This document shows, one piece after another, positions 52,355-60,684 of a DNA stretch of 64,000 nt. The DNA is from Clostridium sp. DSM 17811 (GTDB taxonomy: Bacteria; Bacillota; Clostridia; Clostridiales; Clostridiaceae). The notes below the pieces were generated by a model. That model searched no databases and had not been told where the DNA came from. It saw nothing but the letters and a program-made list of their open reading frames with translations. Position 1 is the first letter of the stretch. Each line of letters starts with the position of its first letter. Location of the stretch: the NCBI RefSeq assembly GCF_018861905.1, contig NZ_JAHLDU010000008.1, positions 145,054 to 209,053 of the forward strand, given 5' to 3'. The position numbers and the translations under genes are program-made.

Positions 52355-53893
52355 ATGTTATTAAAGACTAATGGCAAACTTAAAATGATAAATAAAATAG
52401 GGTTTTCATCATATCAATTGGCAGGTGTTAGCGATGTTTTAGTAAATGCTTGGCAAATGTACTTTTACACAACCTTTTGTAATGCATCTATAGTTACAGT
52501 TACTTTGATGATTACAATAGGTAAACTTATAGGGGCTACGCTTACACCTGTAGTTGGATATATTAGTGATAATTTGTACAAGACAAGGTATGGTAAACGA
52601 TTTGGAAGAAGGAAAGGTATTCTATTAATTGGAATACCATTAAAGGTACTAACTTTCCCGTTATATTGGATACCTAATATGCCTATAGCTTATTATGCTT
52701 CAATAATAATTATCACGTCCTTTATAAATCCTTTACTTGCCGTTCCACAGGCAACTTTTGCAGCTGAAATGTCAGAAAATCCAGTTGAACGTGCTGAACT
52801 AATTGGTTTTAATCAGATTGGTGCTGCAATAGCAGGTATATCTTCTTCATTGATTATAATAAAATTATTTGATGTCTTTGGACAAAACAATGCTGGAACG
52901 TTTTTTATAGCAGCTATTATATATGATGTAATATCACTTATAGCGTTCACATGTTTCTATTTGTCGGTATACGAACGTCCTGTAAATGAATCGAATGTTA
53001 AAGTTGCAAGAGGAAAAATGTCATTAAAAAATGGTTTTTTAGGTATAATTAATGATTTTGCATCTACTATAAAGATAAGATCCTATAGACTTTATCTATG
53101 TATGTATTTATCAGAACAAATGTTTAGATCTTTAGCAGGTACAATAAATACTTATTTTATAGTTTTTGTATTACTTTTAAATCCAAAGTCAGTTTCAATT
53201 TCAACTAGTGTCGGATTTGTTTTTGGAATTATGTTTTTAACCTTTTATATATGGTTAACAGCTAAAAAAACTGGTACATTTACCTATAGAATAGGAGGTT
53301 TTGCAACAATAATAGTTCTTGTATGTTTTATGAGTCTTGGTATAATTAGACCTACAAACACTAATATATTCCTAGTTATTTTAACCGTTGCATTGAATTT
53401 TGGAAAAACAGGCTTAGTTAATGCTGCACAATTTTTATTTACATTTATGCCAGACATTGATGAAATGATTACGGGGAAAAGAAGAGAAGGTGCATATGCT
53501 GGGGTTAACACTTTCTTAGATGTAATCTTTTCTACTATTGAAGTAATGATAATTGGACTAATTTTGCAAGCAGCAGGTTTTCTTAAAGGTGCGAAAGTTC
53601 AACCACAGATTACAGTACATGCTCTTTTGATTTTGTATACAGTTGTTCCGATTATATTAGTTATAATAGGTATAATATCATCTTATAAACTTAACTTAAC
53701 TGTAAAATCACATATGATATTAGAAGAAGAAGTAAATAGATTGAAGAATGGTGGATTAAAAGAAGATGCCACTGAAGAAATCAAAGTCATAGTTAAAGAT
53801 TTAACTGGATTTAATTATGAAGAGTGTTGGGGAAATAACAATTTATTAAAATATGAGCATGAAAATAGAGTACAAATTAATAAACAAGGCTAG
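52355..53893 (+). CDS. GPH-family sugar:cation symporter
   Basis: A 512-aa membrane protein with about 12 helices of the glycoside-pentoside-hexuronide symporter family. Marks are INKIGFSSYQLAGVSDVLVN at the start, YISDNLYKTRYGKRFGRRKG between helices (the family's D-x-T...G-R-R-R region) and FAAEMSENPVERAELIGFNQ. A cytoplasmic tail of about 60 residues follows the last helix. In this operon it most likely imports rhamnogalacturonan-derived oligosaccharides for the two cytoplasmic enzymes upstream. SD AAGGGGATTAGGAT precedes the ATG. Confidence 0.85.
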   Translation: MLLKTNGKLKMINKIGFSSYQLAGVSDVLVNAWQMYFYTTFCNASIVTVTLMITIGKLIGATLTPVVGYISDNLYKTRYGKRFGRRKGILLIGIPLKVLTFPLYWIPNMPIAYYASIIIITSFINPLLAVPQATFAAEMSENPVERAELIGFNQIGAAIAGISSSLIIIKLFDVFGQNNAGTFFIAAIIYDVISLIAFTCFYLSVYERPVNESNVKVARGKMSLKNGFLGIINDFASTIKIRSYRLYLCMYLSEQMFRSLAGTINTYFIVFVLLLNPKSVSISTSVGFVFGIMFLTFYIWLTAKKTGTFTYRIGGFATIIVLVCFMSLGIIRPTNTNIFLVILTVALNFGKTGLVNAAQFLFTFMPDIDEMITGKRREGAYAGVNTFLDVIFSTIEVMIIGLILQAAGFLKGAKVQPQITVHALLILYTVVPIILVIIGIISSYKLNLTVKSHMILEEEVNRLKNGGLKEDATEEIKVIVKDLTGFNYEECWGNNNLLKYEHENRVQINKQG

Positions 53894-53954
53894 TAAAAAT
53901 AATATTTCTTATTATTAAAAAGGCATATTAAATTAGAAAAGAGAGGATTTTAAA

Positions 53955-54755
53955 ATGAATACTATTATAAAATGTTTTCCTAATGGAAAATTTAAAGCAT
54001 TAACCATGAGTTATGATGACGGAAAATTGGCTGATAAAAGGCTAGTCAAGATTTTTAATAAATATGGTATAAAGGGTACATTTCATTTAAATTCAGGTTT
54101 CTTGGATTCAGAAGACCACGTAAAGAAAGAAGAAGTAAAAAAGCTATATGAAGGTCATGAGATTTCATCACATACGCTAACTCATCCAACAATAGCTAGA
54201 TGTTCTAACGAAGAAATAGTAAAACAGACATTAGGTGATAGAGAAAATCTTGAGGAGCTTGCAGGATATACAGTAAGGGGGATGTCATATCCCAATGGAT
54301 CATATAATTCAAATATAAAATCTATGTTGAAATACTTAGGAATTGAGTATTCTAGAGTAGTTGGAAGTAAGGACAATTTTGATTTGCCAGATGATTTTTA
54401 TGCTTGGCAAGCAACTTGTCACCATAACCATAATCTGATGGAAAATGCTGAAAAATTTGTTCCATTATTTAAAAAACAGTATCTGTACCTTATGTATGTT
54501 TGGGGACATAGTTATGAATTTGATAGGGATAATAATTGGGATTTGATAGAAAAGTTTTGTAGCTATGTATCTAATAAGGATGATATTTGGTATGCAACTA
54601 ATATAGAAATAGTTGATTATATGAAATTGCTTGATAATTTGAAATTTTCATCAAAAGGTAATTTTGTTTATAATCCTTCTTTTAAATCTGCATGGATTAG
54701 TTTTAATGATCAAATAATAGAGATAGAAGGTGGATCTCAAGTAGAATTATTCTAA
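53955..54755 (+). CDS. Cytoplasmic polysaccharide deacetylase (CE4-like)
   Basis: A 266-aa NodB-fold protein. MSYDDGKLADKRLV is motif 1, with the catalytic/metal Asp pair. HEISSHTLTHPTIARC is motif 2 with the metal His-x4-His (HTLTH). The later motifs are weak. There is no signal peptide or membrane anchor, in contrast to the wall deacetylase at 62177-63130. In this operon an attractive role is removing acetyl groups from imported pectin oligosaccharides, but that is inferred from context. SD AGAGAGG precedes the ATG. Confidence 0.8.
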   Translation: MNTIIKCFPNGKFKALTMSYDDGKLADKRLVKIFNKYGIKGTFHLNSGFLDSEDHVKKEEVKKLYEGHEISSHTLTHPTIARCSNEEIVKQTLGDRENLEELAGYTVRGMSYPNGSYNSNIKSMLKYLGIEYSRVVGSKDNFDLPDDFYAWQATCHHNHNLMENAEKFVPLFKKQYLYLMYVWGHSYEFDRDNNWDLIEKFCSYVSNKDDIWYATNIEIVDYMKLLDNLKFSSKGNFVYNPSFKSAWISFNDQIIEIEGGSQVELF

Positions 54756-54810
54756 AGATTAAAGGTTTTAATTTACAGTTTAAGAAATATTTTAAAAAAA
54801 AGTAATTGAG

Positions 54811-54850
54811 AAAAGTCTAGAAAGGGATTATAATCACTTTCTAGACTTTT
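54811..54850 (+). terminator. Terminator of the rhamnogalacturonan operon
   Basis: A perfect 14-bp stem (54811-54824 with 54837-54850) and a 12-nt loop, followed by T residues. It marks the end of the 48.0-54.8 kb operon. Confidence 0.9.
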
Positions 54851-54978
54851 TTTATATTGTTTAAATTTTGTTTTTTTGTTTATAAAGTAATAACAACATA
54901 ATAATATATGGTCGTAAAGAACTATTTTCAAACGATAACTATTATTATCCAAAAGGTAACTTAGAGGTGGTGAGAGTT

Positions 54979-55578
54979 TTGTCAATTAACCATGAAAATT
55001 TAAAAGATGAAATTGTTAATCTTATTAATAAGGGAGACTCTGATAGAGTAGAATTTAAAAATCATAGTGGGGGACCCAATTTATTAGGTAAGATTATCTC
55101 TTCTTTTGCAAATGCATCAGGTGGTAAATTGATTTTGGGGGTAAATAATAAGGGCAAAATCAATGGATGTAATAAAAATGATGTAATGGAAACTTTTAAT
55201 AAAGCTAAAGAAAAATTGATACCATGTCCTATTGTTTCAATAGAATTTATTGAAATAAATAAAAAAGTACTGGCTATCATTTCTATAGAGAAAACTGAAA
55301 AAATAATTTCGTCTAGTTTAGGGGTATTTAAAAGAGTCAACAATTCAGAAGAAATTATGGTAACAGAAGAGATAAAGAGCAAACAGCTAAGTGCGGTTAA
55401 AAAAGATGAAATTAACGATACCGTTGGAGAAATGGCTCAGCAAATTTCGCAACTTACAATTACATTAGAAGAAACTATACAACAATACAGAATCCAAAAT
55501 AAACTAAGTAGAAAAATTATTGAATGGATAGCCTGTGGAATAATTGGAATTGTTTTATCAATCTTTATTCATTTATAG
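54979..55578 (+). CDS. Schlafen AlbA_2-domain membrane protein
   Basis: A 199-aa protein. Residues 1-115 match the AlbA_2/Schlafen fold: DSDRVEFKNHSGGPNLLGKI, ISSFANASGGKLILGVNNKG, then VFKRVNNSEEIMVTEEI. A coiled coil (about 135-170) and one C-terminal membrane helix (about 178-196) follow. AlbA_2 domains are found in DNA/RNA-binding, nuclease and defence proteins; the usual C-terminal ATPase or wHTH part is replaced here by a membrane anchor. The start is taken as TTG at 54979, 9 bp after GAGGTG; GTG at 54970 is possible. No operon partner is obvious. Function unknown. Confidence 0.7.
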   Translation: MSINHENLKDEIVNLINKGDSDRVEFKNHSGGPNLLGKIISSFANASGGKLILGVNNKGKINGCNKNDVMETFNKAKEKLIPCPIVSIEFIEINKKVLAIISIEKTEKIISSSLGVFKRVNNSEEIMVTEEIKSKQLSAVKKDEINDTVGEMAQQISQLTITLEETIQQYRIQNKLSRKIIEWIACGIIGIVLSIFIHL

Positions 55579-55682
55579 GGTATAACAGTATTCGATGAAA
55601 TATAATTTTATACCATTTAAAATTTAAATCACTCCACTATAAGCTATTTTTGAGAGAATCGGCATAATTTCAAAAGCTACTG

Positions 55683-55753
55683 AGGATACTATAGTAGTAA
55701 TATATATCCTAGGTTGTAAAATGAAATGGCTTGTAAAACCTCTTACCGGGAGG
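55683..55753 (+). promoter_or_regulatory. Possible switching 5' leader of the TPR gene
   Basis: CCTC (55739-55742) can pair with GAGG (55750-55753) and would mask the GGAGGG stretch in front of the start. AACCT (55737-55741) can instead pair with AGGTT (55711-55715), which would free it. Upstream, AGGATA/TATCCT (55683-55688 with 55705-55710) competes with CTACT/AGTAG. Mutually exclusive stems ending at a ribosome site are the layout of a translational riboswitch, though no known class was recognised. Confidence 0.35.
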
Positions 55754-55766
55754 GAAGGTGGAGAAA

Positions 55767-56423
55767 GTGAAAGTAAAAACATTTAAAATTAAGTTAATAA
55801 TTTTTACTGTTATTTGTGCTATGGCAGCAGGGATAGTAGTCAATGCCAAAATTAAGAATAGTAATGTGATTGAAATAAATGATAAAAACGAAATTAAAAA
55901 TAAGCAATTACAGGAATGTGAAATTAAAAACCAAGCAGATTTAGAAAAGAGATGGAAGATAGGATATGACCAATTTTTTGAAGGTGAATATGCGAAAGCT
56001 ATTGCAACTGAGAACCAAGTTTTAAAGGAAGATTCTAAATTTTATAAAGCATATGCTGTAAAAGGAATTGCATTAGCTTATAATGGAGATTTCAAGGGAG
56101 GTATGCAGCAGATTGATAACTCCTTAAAATTGAAACCTGATTATGGATATGCAAGATTTAATAAAGCACTAGCTTATGAATTATACGGATATTATACTGA
56201 AGCTATCAAGTGGTACGAAAAGGATTTGGAATTGGAAGAATATGAATGGACTTATTATGGTATAGCCAGTATTTATGGAAGAAAAGGTGATATTAATAAT
56301 ACCGTTAAGTATCTGAAGTTAGCTATTGCTATTAATCCAAACATTAAAAATGAAGCAAAAAACGAAAAAGATTTTGAAAATGTAAAACAATATAATCAAT
56401 TTAAGTTATTAATAGAAAAATAG
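55767..56423 (+). CDS. Membrane-anchored TPR protein
   Basis: A 218-aa protein with an N-terminal membrane anchor (about 8-27). Three or four tetratricopeptide-like helix pairs lie between 60 and 200: YDQFFEGEYAKAIATENQVL, KAYAVKGIALAYNGDFKGGM, ARFNKALAYELYGYYTEAIK and TVKYLKLAIAINPN. TPR units mediate protein contacts. The partner is unknown. The start is taken as GTG at 55767 behind AAGGTGG; GTG at 55758 is an alternative. Exported or membrane-facing location is inferred from the anchor. Confidence 0.75.
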   Translation: MKVKTFKIKLIIFTVICAMAAGIVVNAKIKNSNVIEINDKNEIKNKQLQECEIKNQADLEKRWKIGYDQFFEGEYAKAIATENQVLKEDSKFYKAYAVKGIALAYNGDFKGGMQQIDNSLKLKPDYGYARFNKALAYELYGYYTEAIKWYEKDLELEEYEWTYYGIASIYGRKGDINNTVKYLKLAIAINPNIKNEAKNEKDFENVKQYNQFKLLIEK

Positions 56424-56581
56424 AATTTATTTTGTACTATTCAAAGGAATGTTTGTAAGGTATAATGAATCAGTAAAATAACAAGACATACCTTGGTAGT
56501 ATTTATTGTGAATATTAATTTAGAAGGTATCGGAATAAGATATTTTTAAAGATGTGAAAAATAAAAAAAAGAGGTGAAAAC

Positions 56582-56752
56582 ATGAAAAATGATATAAATA
56601 AAAATATGGAAATAATGAAGAAAGTTATTGAAGAAAAAAAAGCAAAATCTTCTATGCAAAAAAATAGTAGACGAGCATCAATCCATGGAACACAAAGTTC
56701 ATCATCAGGTAATGGTGGAGGTTTAGTTGGTAAAAATAACAGGGGACAATAA
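56582..56752 (+). CDS. Small basic protein, 56 aa
   Basis: An open frame of 57 codons with a strong ribosome site (AAGAGGTGAAAAC-ATG) and its own terminator. It is not seen in standard-length gene lists because it is short. The first 30 residues are a charged helix (NKNMEIMKKVIEEKKAKSSM). The tail is Ser/Gly-rich (GTQSSSSGNGGGLVGKNN). No membrane segment and no recognised family. An upstream AAGGTAT/ATACCTT pair (about 56457-56494) may be a terminator of the TPR gene or part of its promoter region. Confidence 0.6.
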   Translation: MKNDINKNMEIMKKVIEEKKAKSSMQKNSRRASIHGTQSSSSGNGGGLVGKNNRGQ

Positions 56753-56766
56753 GTTCCCTTGTTATT
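56735..56766. terminator. Bidirectional terminator after the 56-aa gene
   Basis: A 12-bp stem (56735-56746 with 56755-56766) with one G-T pair. It overlaps the stop codons of both the small gene and the convergent gene. Confidence 0.8.
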
Positions 56767-57229
56767 TTACAATCTTTTCAAGAGACGTAACAAGCTTTTC
56801 TTTATTAATAATCATATCAGATAACGTTTTATATGTTTTTGTATTTATATCACTTGCATCTCTAAGAAACCTGCCTTGAATGTCCATAAGTAAAGACTTT
56901 GCATCTCGCTCTAAGTTAAGAGAAAACTTTAAATACTCTTTAATATTATTAATATCTGTAGCACATATTTTTTTATTAAACTCATCTATTAAAAAAGACA
57001 TTTTATCATATATATAGAAATCAATTTCTTCGGTGTTAGATTCACTTACTGCACTTTTCAACTCCTCATAATAGTTAATAGAGTTGCTTATTTCTTTTGC
57101 TAAGACCTTTGACATTGTTTCTATAAATGGAATATCACATTTTATTTGTCCTATGCTTTCATATATATCCTTTTTTCTAATAGCAATATTTATAGACTTG
57201 TTAATTAAATCTATAACGTTATATCCCAT
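56762..57229 (-). CDS. Uncharacterised all-helical protein
   Basis: A 155-aa protein predicted to be almost wholly helical, perhaps a four-helix bundle: VIDLINKSINIAIRKKDIYE, MSKVLAKEISNSINYYEELK, MSFLIDEFNKKICAT, KTYKTLSDMIINKEKLVTSL. It has no signal peptide or membrane segment. Length and helix spacing recall ferritin-like or bacterial bundle proteins, but no ExxH metal site is visible. ATG follows a modest GGAGTGATTTC site. Function not recognised. Confidence 0.6.
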   Translation of the reverse strand: MGYNVIDLINKSINIAIRKKDIYESIGQIKCDIPFIETMSKVLAKEISNSINYYEELKSAVSESNTEEIDFYIYDKMSFLIDEFNKKICATDINNIKEYLKFSLNLERDAKSLLMDIQGRFLRDASDINTKTYKTLSDMIINKEKLVTSLEKIVK

Positions 57230-57405
57230 GAAATCACTCCTAATATTATTTCTAGTTTAGTATTATGTCTATTTAGCAGTAATAGTTAGCTTACATGGGA
57301 ATCATAACATATTTCTTATATTGTCACAATAAAATTGTCGAAAAATGTAATTTTATCAAATTATATGGAATGAATTTAAAATTTGTGCTATCTTTATTAT
57401 AGGGA

Positions 57406-58257
57406 TTAACCAATAACCTCATTAGCGACTAGGTTGAGGGAATCTGCTGAAATAACTAATTCTTCCATGCTGCTGGCCAGTTCTTCTGTAGCAGTGGCCT
57501 GTTGTTGCCCTATATCTGATGTTTGGACAATTTTTTCATCAATCTCTTTAACTTTATTTTTTATATTGTTTATGATGGTTTCTACATCTACTATGGAGCT
57601 TGAACTATTGCTAGCCATTTTACGGATTTCAGTGGCTACTACTGAAAATCCTTTACCATGCTCTCCAGCTCTAGCTGCTTCGATTGCAGCATTAAGGCCT
57701 AACATATTTGAAGTATGTGCCACCCCACGAATTACCTCTATTATTTTTTCGGTTTCATTTATTTGTTCATTTATTTCATGTGATAAAGTTTGAAGAGATG
57801 ATTGAAGGGTCGACAGTTCGACTGCAGAAGCTGCAAGTTCTTCAATGGTAGCTGATGTTTGTTCTGAGGATGCTGCAACCAATTTAGCAGTACTTATAAG
57901 CTTATCACGATTTTCTACGCTAATACCTAAGCCTAACCCTCCTATTATGTTCCTTTTGCTATCGAATATGGGAATAGCCGTAGATTCAAATTCAAAACCA
58001 AATGCTTCTTTTGGTACTAAAGCTCTTTGAGGTTTTCCGGAAATAATAGCTTTATATACTGTATCTTCTTTAGGAATATCCATTCCGGTAGATCCAATAG
58101 GCATTTTAATTTTTTTGCCTGATATATTTGCTAGAAATTTTTTGGTGTCACTTACTCCTATTATGCAATCTAGTGGGATTAGTTTCTGAAGAGCCGGAGC
58201 TAACTCCAAAATAAAATTCATTATATATTCTGATTCATTGTCTTCATTAAAAAGCAT
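57406..58257 (-). CDS. Soluble chemoreceptor-like signalling protein
   Basis: A 283-aa protein without membrane helices. A small N-terminal sensor-like domain (about 1-115: [40 protein letters not shown]) precedes a short MCP signalling helix pair. The tip is [20 protein letters not shown] followed by [14 protein letters not shown]. Cytoplasmic receptors of this size sense internal metabolites or redox state and feed into CheA; they occur widely in clostridia. ATG follows AAAGGGGAAATTG. The ligand is unknown. Confidence 0.88.
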   Translation of the reverse strand: MLFNEDNESEYIMNFILELAPALQKLIPLDCIIGVSDTKKFLANISGKKIKMPIGSTGMDIPKEDTVYKAIISGKPQRALVPKEAFGFEFESTAIPIFDSKRNIIGGLGLGISVENRDKLISTAKLVAASSEQTSATIEELAASAVELSTLQSSLQTLSHEINEQINETEKIIEVIRGVAHTSNMLGLNAAIEAARAGEHGKGFSVVATEIRKMASNSSSSIVDVETIINNIKNKVKEIDEKIVQTSDIGQQQATATEELASSMEELVISADSLNLVANEVIG

Positions 58258-58452
58258 GTTACAATTTCCCCTTTCATTTTTAAGTATTGATGTAATTAAT
58301 AGTCACTCCTTATATATAATATATTTATAAAAGGCAATTCCACTATTATATTATCTTTGTTTTATGGAATAACTTTAGCATTTTTGATAAAACTTATTAT
58401 GTTTTATCATTATTTTAATCGTTTAAAGATACTTGAACTGTCGTGAAAAAGT

Positions 58453-58480
58453 ATTACAAAGTAATTACAATATTACCACA
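58453..58480 (+). promoter_or_regulatory. Pho-box-like direct repeats before the phoP-like gene
   Basis: ATTACA at 58453 and 58464, then a poorer ACCACA at 58475, at exact 11-bp steps. This resembles the TT(A/T)ACA-N5 repeats bound by PhoP-type regulators. It lies about 85-115 bp upstream of the response regulator start, suggesting autoregulation. The rest of the 58258-58566 gap shows only AT-rich promoter-like DNA. Confidence 0.5.
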
Positions 58481-58566
58481 TACAATATTTTGGAGCTCTA
58501 TTATGTTATAATCATAACTGATAATATGGAAGTTAAAATATTTATTTTAAAGTAAGAGGTGAAATT

Positions 58567-59256
58567 ATGGGGAAAAAAGTGCTCATTATAGAAGATGAGG
58601 AATCTATTAGAGGGTTTATTAAAATTAACTTTCAAAGAAACAACTTTTTAGTATTTGAAGCTGTATCTGGAGAAGAAGGTTTAGAAAAAGTCCAAGAGGA
58701 GAGACCAGATTTAATAATTTTAGATATAACACTTCCTGGTATGGATGGGTTTAAAACCTGTGAATTGTTAAGAAATGATTTCCCGAATTTAGGCATTATC
58801 ATGCTTACCGCTAGGGGAGAAGATATGGATAAAATTATGGGCCTTGAGTATGGTGCTGATGATTACATGGTAAAACCATTTAATCCTTTAGAACTTATTG
58901 CTAGAGCAAATTCTTTACTTAGACGAATGAATCATAGTGAAGAGAAAAATCCTGAGCAATTAATCTCCGGGTGCTTTATAATAGATACTGTTTCCATGAA
59001 GGTATATAAAGATCAACAACTTCTAGATTTAACACCTAAAGAATATTTGATTTTGAAGACATTTATGGAAAATGAGGAAAAAGCTTTTAGTAGAGATGAT
59101 TTATTAAACTTAGTATGGAATTATGAATACTTTGGAGACTCTAAAATTGTAGATGTTAATATAAGGCGCCTTAGAGAAAAAATTGAAACTAAACCTTCTA
59201 AGCCAGAATATATAGAGACGGTATGGGGGGTTGGATATAGATGGAGAAAGAGGTGA
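58567..59256 (+). CDS. OmpR/PhoP-family response regulator
   Basis: A 229-aa regulator. The receiver has EDEES, phospho-acceptor Asp in LIILDITLPGMDG (about residue 52) and Lys in MVKPFNPLELIARANSLLRR. The winged helix ends NIRRLREKIETKPSKPEYIE. The kinase gene starts 4 bp downstream. The PhoP assignment rests on the Pho-box-like repeats in its promoter and on the kinase layout; the protein alone only says OmpR family. SD AAGAGGTGAAATT precedes the ATG. Confidence 0.88.
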   Translation: MGKKVLIIEDEESIRGFIKINFQRNNFLVFEAVSGEEGLEKVQEERPDLIILDITLPGMDGFKTCELLRNDFPNLGIIMLTARGEDMDKIMGLEYGADDYMVKPFNPLELIARANSLLRRMNHSEEKNPEQLISGCFIIDTVSMKVYKDQQLLDLTPKEYLILKTFMENEEKAFSRDDLLNLVWNYEYFGDSKIVDVNIRRLREKIETKPSKPEYIETVWGVGYRWRKR

Positions 59257-59260
59257 TATT

Positions 59261-60646
59261 TTGAGGGGAATAAAAGCCAGACTTGTTTGGAGTTATCTAT
59301 TAGTGATTGTTTTCACTGTAATCACATTAGAAGTTTTTCTTACCGTTTCTTTAGAAAAATATTACTATCAAAATACGGAATCATTACTTTCAAAACAAAT
59401 CAAGGGATCTGTCGATTTTTATAATAATTATTTTTCTTCATCTAGCTTAAAAGAAAATGTGGAGAATAATGATGATATTTTTTGGAAAAACACCTCTGCA
59501 GAGGTCCAAATTATTGATAACTCAGGAATGATGCTAATGGATTCCATTGGTAATTTTAATAAGGAACATATCGAAGATGATGATGTGGAAAAAGCATTGC
59601 AAGGAGAACTTGGAACATTTACTAAGAAAGATAAGGATACAAAGGAAAATTTTATGTACGTTTCTTATCCCTTAAAATCAGCTAATAAAATAGAGGGTGT
59701 ACTACGTTTTGTTACTTCTTTATCAGAGGTAGATGCACTTATTCATAAAATAGTAATTCTTTTTTTTGGAGTTGGAACTCTTGTAATTGTTATTTCTGGT
59801 GTTTCTAGTATATTTATCTCTAATACTATTGTGGGACCATTAGATGAAGTAAATACCCTAGCTAAAAAATTTGCGTCTGGAAACTTTAATGAAAGACTTG
59901 AAAAAAGAAGAAATGATGAAATTGGGGAATTATCCGATACATTTAATTTTATGGCTGAAGAAATTCAAAAAAGTCAGAAGCTAAAAAATGAATTTATTGC
60001 GTCTGTCTCTCATGAACTTAGAACTCCTCTGACATCCATAAAAGGGTGGGCTTCGACTATTAGATCTGGTAGTTTAGAGGATAAGGAAGAAATTCTAGTC
60101 GGACTTAACATTATAGAAAAAGAAAGTGATAGACTTACAGTAATGGTGGAAGAATTGTTGGACTTTTCCAAATTTATATCTGGAAAAGCACCACTTAAAA
60201 AAGAATATGTAAATATTCAAAGTATTATAACCTACATAGAAAAACAGTTTATGCCCAAGTCAATACGTCACAATATTAACTTTACTTGTAAAATACAAGA
60301 GGATTTAGTCCCTGTTTTTGCGGATGAGAAAAGGTTAAATCAAGTTATTAGCAACATTTTAGATAATGCCTTTAACTTTACAAAAGAAGGAGGCAAAGTA
60401 ACACTCGAAGCATGTATTGATGGTAATAATATTTGCATTATTGTGAAGGATAATGGAATAGGAATTTCACCGGCGGATTTGCCTAAAGTCACAGAAAAGT
60501 TTTTCAAGGGTAGAACAAGTATGTCACAAAATGGGATAGGACTTTCCCTCTGCAAAGAAATTATAGAAATGCATAATGGTAAACTTGAAATTTCAAGCGA
60601 ATATGGTAAGGGTACAGATGTTAAAATATTTTTACCTCTGACATAA
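59261..60646 (+). CDS. Membrane sensor histidine kinase (PhoR/ResE-like)
   Basis: A 461-aa kinase. Helix 1 lies at about 9-30, an extracytoplasmic region of about 140 residues (Cache/PAS-like, 31-165) follows, and helix 2 lies at about 168-190. A HAMP domain follows (SNTIVGPLDEVNTLAKKFAS). HisKA has the phospho-acceptor His in FIASVSHELRTPLTSIKGWA (about residue 253). The ATPase domain has ISNILDNAFNFTKEGGKV and GIGLSLCKEIIEMHNGKL. TTG is chosen as start, since AGGTGATATT stands directly before it and the preceding regulator ends 4 bp upstream. Signal unknown; phosphate or envelope state would fit. Confidence 0.88.
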   Translation: MRGIKARLVWSYLLVIVFTVITLEVFLTVSLEKYYYQNTESLLSKQIKGSVDFYNNYFSSSSLKENVENNDDIFWKNTSAEVQIIDNSGMMLMDSIGNFNKEHIEDDDVEKALQGELGTFTKKDKDTKENFMYVSYPLKSANKIEGVLRFVTSLSEVDALIHKIVILFFGVGTLVIVISGVSSIFISNTIVGPLDEVNTLAKKFASGNFNERLEKRRNDEIGELSDTFNFMAEEIQKSQKLKNEFIASVSHELRTPLTSIKGWASTIRSGSLEDKEEILVGLNIIEKESDRLTVMVEELLDFSKFISGKAPLKKEYVNIQSIITYIEKQFMPKSIRHNINFTCKIQEDLVPVFADEKRLNQVISNILDNAFNFTKEGGKVTLEACIDGNNICIIVKDNGIGISPADLPKVTEKFFKGRTSMSQNGIGLSLCKEIIEMHNGKLEISSEYGKGTDVKIFLPLT

Positions 60647-60684
60647 GAAACAATAAAATTTATATATATAAGAGGTGACTCCTG

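Noticed and set aside
55640..55745. Possible c-di-GMP (GEMM) riboswitch because of AAAGCTACTGAGG
   Set aside because: The flanking conserved parts of the GEMM fold (first hairpin and receptor) are not present, so only a generic structured leader is reported.
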